From Nitrososphaerota archaeon (GTDB lineage: Archaea; Thermoproteota; Nitrososphaeria; Nitrososphaerales; Nitrosopumilaceae): a stretch of 37,694 nucleotides of DNA. Numbering within the stretch: position 1 is the stretch's first letter; each line of letters opens with the position of its first letter. The stretch lies in NCBI GenBank assembly GCA_013288545.1, contig JABDBR010000013.1:1-37694 (forward strand), written 5' to 3'. The position numbers were made by a program, and so were the translations under genes. The notes beneath the pieces were generated by a model that saw only the letters and a list, made by a program, of their open reading frames with translations, was not told the DNA's origin and did not search any database. Positions 7,901 to 15,961 of the stretch are shown one piece after another.

Positions 7901-8508
7901 CCGGCAGGGTCTTGGCATTTGGAGGAACCGTTTCTACATCTGCTGATACTATCATCGTTCCATCATATGCCATGGCAGATACAACTTCAGGTAATCTACC
8001 ATGTACAGTTACATTTCCAACTGGAACAATTGATCTAGGATCAAACGTACAATATCCAGACAAAGTATACCCACCAGGAGTCTACTGCATTGATGGTGCA
8101 GCAAACATCGGCTCAGGCCCAATAACACTAACAGGCAGCGGAGCACACATCTTCAAGATTAACGGCGCACTAAATCAAGCAGCAAATACTGATGTCATAC
8201 TAGCTGACGGCGCTCAAGTTTCAAGCATAGTCTGGGTACCGACAGGCCCCATAACAATTGGTGCAAACAGTCATCTCATAGGAACTGTAAATGGTGCACC
8301 AATCACAATTGGCGCAAATTCTGATATCAACGGCATCGGTCCAGCAAAGACAATGGCAGATGCAACTGCCTCAGGCCCATTATACGCAACAGGTGACACA
8401 ACTGTTCCAGAGTTTGGTACTGTCGCTGCTATGATATTGGCAATAGCAATTGTATCTATAATTGCAGTTTCTGCAAGAACAAAACTAGGAATAATGTCAA
8501 AGTACTAG
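4957..8508 (+). CDS. Seven-module DUF3494 surface protein with PEFG-CTERM
   Basis: An 1183-residue secreted protein. Residues 1-30 are a signal peptide. Then come DUF3494 modules in the order long-short-short-long-short-long-short: long at 35-233, short 234-360, short 361-487, long 488-688, short 689-814, long 815-1013, short 1014 to about 1140. Long modules start FGILASTYTNTSPGT and end with FGGTVST.ADTI. Short modules start F/LPCT or FQCT, lack the N-terminal strands and end INGIGP.. MAD. Each module has a Cys pair. The last 36 residues are a PEFG-CTERM tail. The protein is expected to be anchored outside the cell as a long solenoid stalk or adhesin; ice binding is possible but unproven. 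Module DNA is nearly identical between copies and with the 2-1291 gene, so gene conversion or module gain and loss is likely. It is driven by the operator array at 4862. Confidence 0.92.
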   Translation: MTKINIKNYFVISILILSASSLVQNNVFGDSTGNFGILASTYTNTSPGTSIAGDLGYTTGPVVMPSISGSTHVANSVYSQAGISQNTATSFANSQVCTTNLGTTVDLSQVHGGIYTPGVYCTTGAASIGAAGITLSGNGIYIFKIDGTLTTAANSVVTLNGAQASTISWVPTSATTLGANTKFAGIILDASGVTMGNNVNMIGKVLAFGGTVSTNADTITVPSSAMADTVSGNFQCTTTFPTGTIDLGSNVQYPDKVYPPGVYCIDGTANIGSGPITLTGNGAHIFKIGGALNQAANTDVILANGAQVSGVIWVPTGPITIGANSHLIGTVNGAPITIGANSDINGIGPAKTMADKIQGNFQCTVTFPTGTIDLGSNVQYPDKVYPPGVYCIDGIANIGSGPITLSGNGAHIFNINGALNQAANTDVILTNGAQGSSIIWVPTGPTTIGANSHLIGTVNGAPITIGDNSDINGIGPTKIMADAISGNFGILASTYTNTSPGTSIAGDLGYIRGPQVAASVNGIVHVSDSIYSQAGIAQNAATSFANSQVCTSNLPGIAVDLSQVNGGVYTPGVYCTTGAVSIGAAGITLSGDGIYIFKIDGALTTVANSSVMLTNGAKASIVFWVPTAATTLGANTQFAGTILDASGVTISNNVSVLGKVLAFGGTVSTSADTITVPLFELADATSGTLPCTVTFPTGTIDLGSNVQYPAKVYPPGVYCIDGAANIGSGPITLSGNGAHIFKINGALNQAANTDVILSNGALSSSVIWIPTGPITIGANSNLIGTVNGAPITIGANSDINGVGPKIMADALSGNFGILASTYTNTSPGTSIAGDVGYTTGPLVIATVDGVVHKSDSVYSQAGIAQNTATSFANSQVCTTNLGTSVNLSLVHGGVYTPGVYCITGAASIGPSGITLSGDGIYIFKIGGALTTAANSVVTLNGAQASNISWVPTGATTLGANTQFAGIILDASGVTMSSNVSMTGRVLAFGGTVSTSADTIIVPSYAMADTTSGNLPCTVTFPTGTIDLGSNVQYPDKVYPPGVYCIDGAANIGSGPITLTGSGAHIFKINGALNQAANTDVILADGAQVSSIVWVPTGPITIGANSHLIGTVNGAPITIGANSDINGIGPAKTMADATASGPLYATGDTTVPEFGTVAAMILAIAIVSIIAVSARTKLGIMSKY

Positions 8509-8514
8509 ATAATA

Positions 8515-8521
8515 TTTTTTT
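8515..8521 (+). terminator. T-run terminator after the DUF3494 gene
   Basis: A run of seven T lies 7 bp after the stop codon, with no hairpin needed, as is usual for archaeal termination. Confidence 0.4.
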
Positions 8522-8693
8522 GAACAAAAAAACTAGAACCTACATTCAAAAACTATTTTCATTTGTACCTTGGATAAATTTTAATTCTTGTTATACTAGA
8601 TTGCCATTTTAATTTTATAATTTTCAAGTATCATTATTTCATTTTCTTAATTTCATTCTACGAAATACACTGGCAATTTTTGAAAATATCTAG

Positions 8694-8762
8694 TGACAGA
8701 TTAGTACATAATGATGACAAATCTGTAAATAAAATTGACACAAGTGTTCGCAGTACTTATTA
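8694..8762 (+). promoter_or_regulatory. Three 21-bp-spaced operators plus TATA box, promoter of the S-layer gene
   Basis: Sites TGACAGATTAGT (8694), TGACAAATCTGT (8715) and TGACACAAGTGT (8736) start exactly 21 bp apart. CTTATTA begins at 8756, 20 bp after the start of the last site. Transcription would start near 8785, leaving a leader of about 58 nt before ATG 8843, longer than for the other genes of the group. The remainder of the 8509-8842 gap is AT-rich with no gene seen. Confidence 0.75.
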
Positions 8763-8842
8763 ATTTTTCAATAATAGTTTGCATCAAGTGATAATTTGAA
8801 TACATACACTCGATTGACTAGGGGATTCTAATTTCGATAACC

Positions 8843-11800
8843 ATGAAAAACATATTACAAAAAATAACCAGTCTTACACTGTTGACAATACTTGTTGCCA
8901 GCAGCGCAGTAGTAGGTTTGCCAAATGCACTTCCACCTGTACAAGCAGCAACAAACTCAAATCTATTTGTCTCTGCAGAAAATTCTCAATTCAACAACTA
9001 TTTTGCAGGTCCCCAAGTAATCCAAGTTGTTATCGCTGATCCTGACATAAACAGATTAGACCAATCTTATGGAGAACCTGTTGTAACAGTCAACGGTAAG
9101 AGACTGAGAATGGCCCAAGGCACAGATGGAAATTGGTATGCATACTTTGCAGACCGAAATCAAGCAATTGCTGCTGGTAACACTGCCCAATTATCTGGTA
9201 AAGGTCTCAACTTTGGTGGTTTTTGTAGTCCAACTGGTGCATTTACACCAAAAGCTGGTGTAAGTTTCGCTGATACCAAGGGATTCACACTAGCAAGAGG
9301 AGGATATGGTTCAACCAGTCATCTTAACGGTACAATAACTTCAGGTGGCCTGCCAGCATGTACAGCTACAACAACTGGCCTAACTACAACCCAGATGGAA
9401 CACGTGGTAAGACAAAACAAGACTCTGAACACAAATTCATTAGGATTTGGAGCAGGTGCAAACTATGTCAATACATGGCCAATCATACAGCTATATGATT
9501 TCTCAGCAATTCCAACTGTAGTAACAGTTGACTATCAAAAGAACGGTGGCGACCAAATCGTCAACTTGACCTTTGATAGAATTCCACAAGGTCTTATCAC
9601 TACTACTCTAGACAGAAACGCTTATCCTCAAAATTCTCAAGTCTTTGTCCAAGTAAATGATCCACAACTTAACGTAGACCCAACAGAAGATGATTCGTGG
9701 ACATGGGGTACAAGTGCTAACAATAATACTTTGTACTATGAAGCATTTACAAGAAACGGCGCAGCTGATGCAGATGGTACTGCTGGTATGCAGAACCTAG
9801 TCGGTAACTTGACTACCTTGATGTTTAACCATAACGGAAAACTTACATTCAATCCATCAGCACAGGGCGTTCGAGTTGCTGACTTTCAAGCAAACGGTAA
9901 GATAATCTATACTGGTACTCAAAGAGGCGACCCAACCACAGTTAGAACAAGTTCAATTGGTCTTGGCTCGCAGCCTCTCACACTCATTGAATCTGGTGGT
10001 GTAAACACTGGTGTCTTTGTCAACTGGGACGGCGGTAAAAAATCAGAAATCATAACAGTGGATTCGCCAACAATTCGAGGCCAGTCTGCAGTTGTAAGAT
10101 ACAATGATATTTCTTCAAGTATCGTAGGTGGTTTTACATTTGCTTCATTGACACAGACTGCACAAAATAACACCTGGGCATCTGGCCAAAGAATTCCAGT
10201 TACTCTAACTGATAGTGATGACAACAAGAACGGAAAAATTAGTGAGCGAATGTTCCTCTGGGATCCATCTTACAAGAGAAGTACAGCAATGGTAATTGGA
10301 ACTCCATTTACCTTGTCTACTGGAACTAGCGGTGCAGGTACAGAAGTAGCAGCCCTTGAAGCAGCAAAAGTTTCCACCTCAAACGGTCATGGAACAGTTA
10401 CTTTTGGATCTGGTTTTAATGCAACAGCAACAAACCTACAAGAAGATGAAGCATTCAGTGCAAGACCAATCTTCAACTTTACTGGTTCAGCATCTAATGT
10501 AACATCTATTAGCACCAACTCAACTGGAACTGGTGGTACTTTTGCTATCCTAGCTAGTACCTATACAAATACAATAACACCAACTAATGTTACCGGAAAT
10601 GTTGGCTATACTACAGGACCTGCAGTAGCACCTCGTGTTACTTCTGGTAAAATTTACGTAAACGGTGGTAACGGTACTGTACAATTTGCAGCTGCATCTG
10701 CAAATCAGACTGCTACATTGGCTACCTTGAATGCGTTATCATGTACATTCACATTCCCAACTGGTGCAATTGATCTAGGATCCAATACATTCTACCCATC
10801 AAAGACATATCCACCTGGAGTCTATTGTGTTACAGGCGCTTTGAGCATAGGATCAGGTCCTATCACTCTTAGCGGCAATGGAAATCATGTATTCAGGCCT
10901 ACTGGTGCATTAACCCAAGCAGCATCTACGACTGTGCAACTATCCGGTGGAGCACTTGCTGCGGATGTATTTTGGACACCAGGTGCTGCAACAACACTTG
11001 GAGCTAACGATGTCTTCATTGGAACTGTCATTGACCCATCCGGCATCACAGTAGGCGCTAATACAGTATGGACAGGCAGAGCCCTAGATTTCCAAACTAC
11101 AGTTACAACTGGCACAAATGATGTTATCCAACTACCATCGCCTTTGACAAGCTCATCTCACTCATTTACTCCAACAGCAACAATCAACAGCCTCGGAACA
11201 GCACTATTTGTGGACTTGAAGACAACCATGAATACCCTGCTAAAGACGATTCACAATACAAATCGTACAAATAACGCAGAAGGATTCAAGGGCTTCAACT
11301 TTATCAATTATGACTTGAGATCATTTTCAAGTCTTAACGGTGCAACTGGCGGTTCAATTTCTAACATTAACATATATGTTGTATACAACAATGCTGGAAC
11401 TGCACTATCAACAGGTGGTTTGGCAAATGCTGGCTCATCTGTAATCTCTATTGCAAACTCTACTAATCTACAAGACTTCATCAACCTTAATGTCACAAGC
11501 AGCAAGGTAACAAATCCATCTTTGATAAATGAAAACTTGTTTAGCAATGTTGCAAAGACTGCATCAATCGGATTGCTATTTGTCTTTACTACCAGCAATG
11601 GTTCCATAGTATTATCATCAAGTGGTGAACCGATGGTAACTGACTTTTTCTCCGTAGGTCTAATCGGTGACGGTACACAAAGCGCACAAAGAATCAACAA
11701 CGGCATCTACAGATTTGAACTTGAAGAGACAGGTGACAACACTGGAGTCTTTACAGGTACAAACCAGTTTGTAATGCTCAACCAGCTCAATGTCTTTGAC

Positions 11801-14794
11801 ACAAATACCTACGCCAACTTGAGACCAATCCAGCATGATGTGTTCTTCCCAGCTATCCAAGACATGCTCCAGGCAGAAGCACGTGCTCCACAAGTAACAT
11901 ACTTTGACCTCGGACAAGACGGTGTAAACACACAGATATCTGCACAACAAGATATTCCAACTCACACTGGTGTCATTTCATTTGATAGCAAGACATACAA
12001 GATTGGTGACACTGTGACAATTACACTTAACGACGCAGACCTTAATGTTAACAACGATCTCATTGATATCTACACAGCAGTCAAGCCGACAGGTGCTTCA
12101 CTCAATGTTGTTCAAGACAATGCAACTGACACAGTAGGTAAAGCAGGTCTAGGACAGACAAGTGATGGTAGAGCATTTGGTAGACTCGTAGATGTACAAT
12201 TTGGTCAAGCAAACATTAGATGGTCTGATAGTAACTTTAACAGTAAATTTACACCAAGTAACACTGGTGCATGCTTTGGTGGTTCAACACTTGCAGATGA
12301 CAACAATACAGCAACCACTGGCGGATTTGCATCAAGCTTATCTGCTACTGGTTTCTCACTAGTTGAGACTGGTCCATCAACAGGTATCTTCACTGGCAAC
12401 TTTGAAATCCCAGACCAATTGTGTCAGAATGGAATCGCTATTTCATCAGTAGGTCAGAACATCAAGGTCAACTATGTTGACTTCCGTGATGACTCTGGCA
12501 AACTCGTTGAAGTTTCCGACAATTCAGGCATCAGAGGTAACACAGGTTCAGTAAAATTAGACAAGGCAGTATATCCGGTACCATTTGGACAAATAATCTC
12601 TGGTACTACTGGTGACTTCCCAGTTCCAGCAAAATCTGTAACCAGCCAAACTGGTGTATTTCCAATGCATAGAGATCTAACTGGTAGTGGATTAACAGCA
12701 ACCAACACTCTGTCTAACGGTGACGTTCTAGTCCACATCAGAGTAAATGATCAAGACTTTAACACATCACCAGTGGGTACTGATAAAATCGCATTAGGTG
12801 TCAATGACAAGAACCATGGCCCAGTAGCTGTACAAATAACAAGACAAGGACAATCATTACTATTGGCAACAGCTGGAGGTCCGGCAGCATTCTCCGGTAC
12901 AATTGTTAACCTAAACGGTACAGCCATTCCTGCTACTGCAACAGGTACAACTGATCCATCTTGGGGTCCTGTGAGAGATCTTGGCCCGATGGTCGAGATT
13001 GCTCCGGATGCAGGAATCTTCCAAGCAGACTTGCCAATTAGATTCACTGATGGTCCTCAAGGTACTGACTGTCCAAAAGCAGAAACTCAATGGACTGCTA
13101 CTGATGGTACAACTGGTACAAAAGAATTGGACCGATTTCATACTATTCATACTGCTGCATCCTCAACAGGATTCTACTGTGTAAGACAAGGTGATGTTCT
13201 CACCGTAACCTACACAGACTTGAACGATGCATCAGGTCATACACAAACTGTCACAGATTCTTCAACATTTGACTTGAGAAACGGTGTACTACAATCAGAC
13301 AAGTCCGTATACATCATTGGCTCAGATATGATTCTCACACTCGTCGAACCAGACTTGAATCTTGATTCACAGACTGCTGAAACTATCCCACTAGATGTAA
13401 TCGAATGGGACTCACATGCCTTCAAGGGTACAATGGGATTACTTGGTGCACAATCTGCAGCATTTGATGCCAAGCCAGCTACATTTGTGGAGACAGGTAA
13501 AGACACAGGTATCTTCCAATCAGTAATTAAAGTTCCAAAACAATTAAACAATAACTTACTTGAAAGGGGAGAACAGATTCATCTAGAATATACTGACTGG
13601 GGTCCAGCAGGCTCTAAAGTAGTAGGTGCAAACAACCAAGATGTACAGTTGACCATCTACACATCAAACTTTGGCGCAACAGTTGAACTTGACCAAAAAG
13701 TGTACACATGGACTGACCGTGTCTACATTACCGTAGTAGCACCAGATCACAACTTTGATCCAAATCTGATAGATATCATTGGTGACAACGACGAAAACAA
13801 AGTAAGCGTTTCAACCCGAGGTAACAGCATCTCCAACTACAAGTTGGTAGAGACTGGAGTCGATACAGGTATCTTCACAGGTTATGTTATCCTAACAGGT
13901 AACACCAACGTCAAAGGCACCTCCGGTGTCGATGGCGCAGGTTTGAACCCAACAGGTTCAGGCCCAAGCGGAGTCGGTCCAACAGACGGCTTCCTACCTT
14001 CTGAAGAACAGGACGGTGTATCAGTATCGTTTGAATTCACAAGAGATCAAACAGTTACTGGTTCAGCACTCATCCGATGGAACATTGGTGAAATCAAATG
14101 GTTAGAAGCATCCTATCCAGCAAATGGACAGGGAGTATTGCAGATAGTTGACCCAGACATGAACCTTAATCCAAAGGCAGTCGACAAGTTCGACACCAAC
14201 GTATGGTCTGACTCTGATTCTGGTGGAATCAAACTCACCATGACAGAAACTGGCGAAGCAACAGGTATCTTCCAAGGTACAGTGTACTTTACCACTAACT
14301 TCCAGTCATCTGGAAACAGACTCCACGTAGCAGAAGGCGATACAGTTACAGGCGAATACAAGGACAGAACCTTGCCACCGCCATACACACCATCTGATCA
14401 ATTGAGATTGACCTCGACAACATTCATTGGTACAGTTGTGCCACCGCTTGAAAGAGCACCGGCATCAAACCCAAGAATCGTTGATTCGTTTGGCAATGCA
14501 ATTACTGGCGCAGTAAAATCAGGACAGCAGATACAAGTTACTGCTGACTTGACAAACGGTCAGGACAGAGATCAGCCATTTGCATACCTTGTACAAATAC
14601 AAGATGCTAACGGTGTTACAGTATCACTCTCTTGGATCACAGGTACATTGACTGCAGGTCAATCGTTAAATCCGGCACAATCTTGGACTCCTCAATCTTC
14701 TGGAACATACACTGCACAGACCTTTGTATGGCAGAGCATTGACAATCCAAACGCATTGTCACCGCCTTTAACAACTACAATAAATGTAGCATAG
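8843..14794 (+). CDS. S-layer-type giant surface protein with an internal DUF3494 domain
   Basis: A 1983-residue secreted protein with a signal peptide at residues 1-35 (ending VQAA). The body consists of repeated beta-sandwich units carrying two recurring motifs: DPDxN-like (ADPDINR, NDPQLN, NDADLN, NDQDFN, EPDLN, APDHN, DPDMN) and ETGxxTGIFxG-like (EETGDNTGVF, VETGPSTGIF, VETGKDTGIF, VETGVDTGIF, TETGEATGIF). This pattern matches the main S-layer proteins of ammonia-oxidising archaea. Residues ~567-766 form a complete DUF3494 domain (FAILASTYT to DVIQLPS) closely resembling the long modules of the neighbouring genes. The Asp-rich motifs suggest Ca2+ binding. There is no PEFG tail; the protein ends in TTTINVA. 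It probably forms the crystalline cell envelope. Whether it is the main S-layer subunit or a second paralogue cannot be decided here. Confidence 0.88.
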   Translation: MKNILQKITSLTLLTILVASSAVVGLPNALPPVQAATNSNLFVSAENSQFNNYFAGPQVIQVVIADPDINRLDQSYGEPVVTVNGKRLRMAQGTDGNWYAYFADRNQAIAAGNTAQLSGKGLNFGGFCSPTGAFTPKAGVSFADTKGFTLARGGYGSTSHLNGTITSGGLPACTATTTGLTTTQMEHVVRQNKTLNTNSLGFGAGANYVNTWPIIQLYDFSAIPTVVTVDYQKNGGDQIVNLTFDRIPQGLITTTLDRNAYPQNSQVFVQVNDPQLNVDPTEDDSWTWGTSANNNTLYYEAFTRNGAADADGTAGMQNLVGNLTTLMFNHNGKLTFNPSAQGVRVADFQANGKIIYTGTQRGDPTTVRTSSIGLGSQPLTLIESGGVNTGVFVNWDGGKKSEIITVDSPTIRGQSAVVRYNDISSSIVGGFTFASLTQTAQNNTWASGQRIPVTLTDSDDNKNGKISERMFLWDPSYKRSTAMVIGTPFTLSTGTSGAGTEVAALEAAKVSTSNGHGTVTFGSGFNATATNLQEDEAFSARPIFNFTGSASNVTSISTNSTGTGGTFAILASTYTNTITPTNVTGNVGYTTGPAVAPRVTSGKIYVNGGNGTVQFAAASANQTATLATLNALSCTFTFPTGAIDLGSNTFYPSKTYPPGVYCVTGALSIGSGPITLSGNGNHVFRPTGALTQAASTTVQLSGGALAADVFWTPGAATTLGANDVFIGTVIDPSGITVGANTVWTGRALDFQTTVTTGTNDVIQLPSPLTSSSHSFTPTATINSLGTALFVDLKTTMNTLLKTIHNTNRTNNAEGFKGFNFINYDLRSFSSLNGATGGSISNINIYVVYNNAGTALSTGGLANAGSSVISIANSTNLQDFINLNVTSSKVTNPSLINENLFSNVAKTASIGLLFVFTTSNGSIVLSSSGEPMVTDFFSVGLIGDGTQSAQRINNGIYRFELEETGDNTGVFTGTNQFVMLNQLNVFDTNTYANLRPIQHDVFFPAIQDMLQAEARAPQVTYFDLGQDGVNTQISAQQDIPTHTGVISFDSKTYKIGDTVTITLNDADLNVNNDLIDIYTAVKPTGASLNVVQDNATDTVGKAGLGQTSDGRAFGRLVDVQFGQANIRWSDSNFNSKFTPSNTGACFGGSTLADDNNTATTGGFASSLSATGFSLVETGPSTGIFTGNFEIPDQLCQNGIAISSVGQNIKVNYVDFRDDSGKLVEVSDNSGIRGNTGSVKLDKAVYPVPFGQIISGTTGDFPVPAKSVTSQTGVFPMHRDLTGSGLTATNTLSNGDVLVHIRVNDQDFNTSPVGTDKIALGVNDKNHGPVAVQITRQGQSLLLATAGGPAAFSGTIVNLNGTAIPATATGTTDPSWGPVRDLGPMVEIAPDAGIFQADLPIRFTDGPQGTDCPKAETQWTATDGTTGTKELDRFHTIHTAASSTGFYCVRQGDVLTVTYTDLNDASGHTQTVTDSSTFDLRNGVLQSDKSVYIIGSDMILTLVEPDLNLDSQTAETIPLDVIEWDSHAFKGTMGLLGAQSAAFDAKPATFVETGKDTGIFQSVIKVPKQLNNNLLERGEQIHLEYTDWGPAGSKVVGANNQDVQLTIYTSNFGATVELDQKVYTWTDRVYITVVAPDHNFDPNLIDIIGDNDENKVSVSTRGNSISNYKLVETGVDTGIFTGYVILTGNTNVKGTSGVDGAGLNPTGSGPSGVGPTDGFLPSEEQDGVSVSFEFTRDQTVTGSALIRWNIGEIKWLEASYPANGQGVLQIVDPDMNLNPKAVDKFDTNVWSDSDSGGIKLTMTETGEATGIFQGTVYFTTNFQSSGNRLHVAEGDTVTGEYKDRTLPPPYTPSDQLRLTSTTFIGTVVPPLERAPASNPRIVDSFGNAITGAVKSGQQIQVTADLTNGQDRDQPFAYLVQIQDANGVTVSLSWITGTLTAGQSLNPAQSWTPQSSGTYTAQTFVWQSIDNPNALSPPLTTTINVA

Positions 14795-14809
14795 ACTAGC
14801 AAAAAGTAA

Positions 14810-14815
14810 TTTTTT
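14810..14815 (+). terminator. T-run terminator after the S-layer gene
   Basis: Six T starting 15 bp after the stop codon, inside AAAAAGTAATTTTTTCTTA. Confidence 0.35.
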
Positions 14816-14851
14816 CTTATTTGAATTTAGATTTACCTTTCAAATATTATT

Positions 14852-14920
14852 TTACAGATCTGTCCATAATCCTGATGGAATGGTACTTGAACCGGACAAA
14901 AATGTAAGCGCGGCTTAATA
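14852..14920 (+). promoter_or_regulatory. Three 21-bp-spaced operators plus TATA box, promoter of the solo DUF3494 gene
   Basis: Sites TTACAGATCTGT (14852), a weak TGATGGAATGGT (14873) and GGACAAAAATGT (14894) fit the 21-bp spacing. CTTAATA begins at 14914, 20 bp after the start of the last site. The stretch TGAACCGGACAAAAATGTA is shared exactly with the promoter at 2700, and GCGCGGCTTAATAG with that at 3825. ATG 14946 is 32 nt downstream of the TATA box. Confidence 0.75.
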
Positions 14921-14945
14921 GCTCTGTGTATGCAATAGCCAGACA

Positions 14946-15776
14946 ATGACAAGAAACAACATACAAAACTATTTTGTAATGCTTGTACTGATAATTTCAG
15001 CCACAAGCATAGTACAAAGTAACGCTTTTGCAGCAAGCACTCCAAACCTTGGAACAGCCGGCAATTTTGCAGTCTTGGCTGGCTCTACTATCACTTGCAC
15101 CGGAGCCGGTGCCATTATTGGTGATATTGGAGTAAGCCCTGGTACTGCAATAGTATTGGGTGCTACTCCATGTACCGTAACTGGAACAATAAATCCAGGT
15201 GGTCCAGTAGCAGCTCATGCTCATGCTGATGCAGCTACCGCATTTACTAGTCTAAATGCAGCAACATGCACCACCACTGAACCAGCAGTTGCAGACATAG
15301 GTGGACAAACACTCACACCAGGAGTCTATTGTTTTCCATCATCGGCAGCTATAACTGGAAACCTTACTCTTAGTGGCAACGGAGTCTACATCTTCAAAAT
15401 AGGAAGTACACTCGTCACAGCAGCAGGTCCAGGTGCAAGCAACGTAGTCCTAACTAATGGAGCCTCGGCTTCAAATGTCTTTTGGGCAGTAGGCAGTTCC
15501 GCAACTCTTGGAACTGGCTCAGTTCTTAAAGGAACCATAATTGCTTTCACATCAATCACAGCTACCACCAATGCAGCGGTAGACGGTAGATTGCTTGCAA
15601 TAAATGGCGCAGTTACATTAGACACCAACCAAATTTCAGTAGTATCTACTGGTGGTGGTAACGGCGGCAATGGTACAGGAGACCACGATAAAGGCGACAA
15701 TGGTAAAGGCGACCACGATAAAGGTGAACATGATGAAGGTCATCATGATAAAGACACCAAATCTGATCGAAACTAA
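14946..15776 (+). CDS. Single-domain DUF3494 (ice-binding-like) secreted protein with Asp/His/Lys-rich tail
   Basis: A 276-residue protein with a signal peptide at residues 1-29 that resembles that of the 4957 protein. One canonical DUF3494 domain follows (about 36-235), starting FAVLAGSTITCTGAG and IIGDIGVSPGTA and ending GRLLAINGAVTLDTNQIS. This N-terminal part is closer to bacterial ice-binding proteins and adhesins than the neighbouring modules are. After a Gly-rich linker the last ~30 residues are a hydrophilic repeat of D/E-H-D-K-G units with seven His, which could bind metal ions or interact with the S-layer. No PEFG tail is present, so the protein is released or held non-covalently. 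It shares the 21-bp operator promoter with the S-layer gene. Ice binding is not demonstrable from sequence. Confidence 0.9.
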   Translation: MTRNNIQNYFVMLVLIISATSIVQSNAFAASTPNLGTAGNFAVLAGSTITCTGAGAIIGDIGVSPGTAIVLGATPCTVTGTINPGGPVAAHAHADAATAFTSLNAATCTTTEPAVADIGGQTLTPGVYCFPSSAAITGNLTLSGNGVYIFKIGSTLVTAAGPGASNVVLTNGASASNVFWAVGSSATLGTGSVLKGTIIAFTSITATTNAAVDGRLLAINGAVTLDTNQISVVSTGGGNGGNGTGDHDKGDNGKGDHDKGEHDEGHHDKDTKSDRN

Positions 15777-15784
15777 CTCCCCTC

Positions 15785-15791
15785 TTTTTTT
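15785..15791 (+). terminator. T-run terminator after the solo DUF3494 gene
   Basis: Seven T starting 9 bp after the stop codon, preceded by a C-rich stretch. Confidence 0.4.
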
Positions 15792-15961
15792 ATGTATCTC
15801 TGACTGTATATCTGAAAAGAAAAAAGAGTGGCTGACACAAGAGGTAATCAAGAAATTCAAACTTTGATAAATTTACAATGGATTGTACTGGATTTCGTTT
15901 TGGTATCACGGGTCTACAAATGATATCATGTTGGCGTCCACAGATTTTAGGAATTAATCTC

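Noticed and set aside
4957-8508. Reading the repeats of the DUF3494 gene as a CRISPR-like or satellite array
   Set aside because: Repeat units are 375-600 bp, in frame and coding; there are no short repeats with unique spacers.
12751-13047. Minus-strand open frames inside the S-layer gene
   Set aside because: They are by-products of the codon bias of a long real gene; none has a promoter or recognisable domain.
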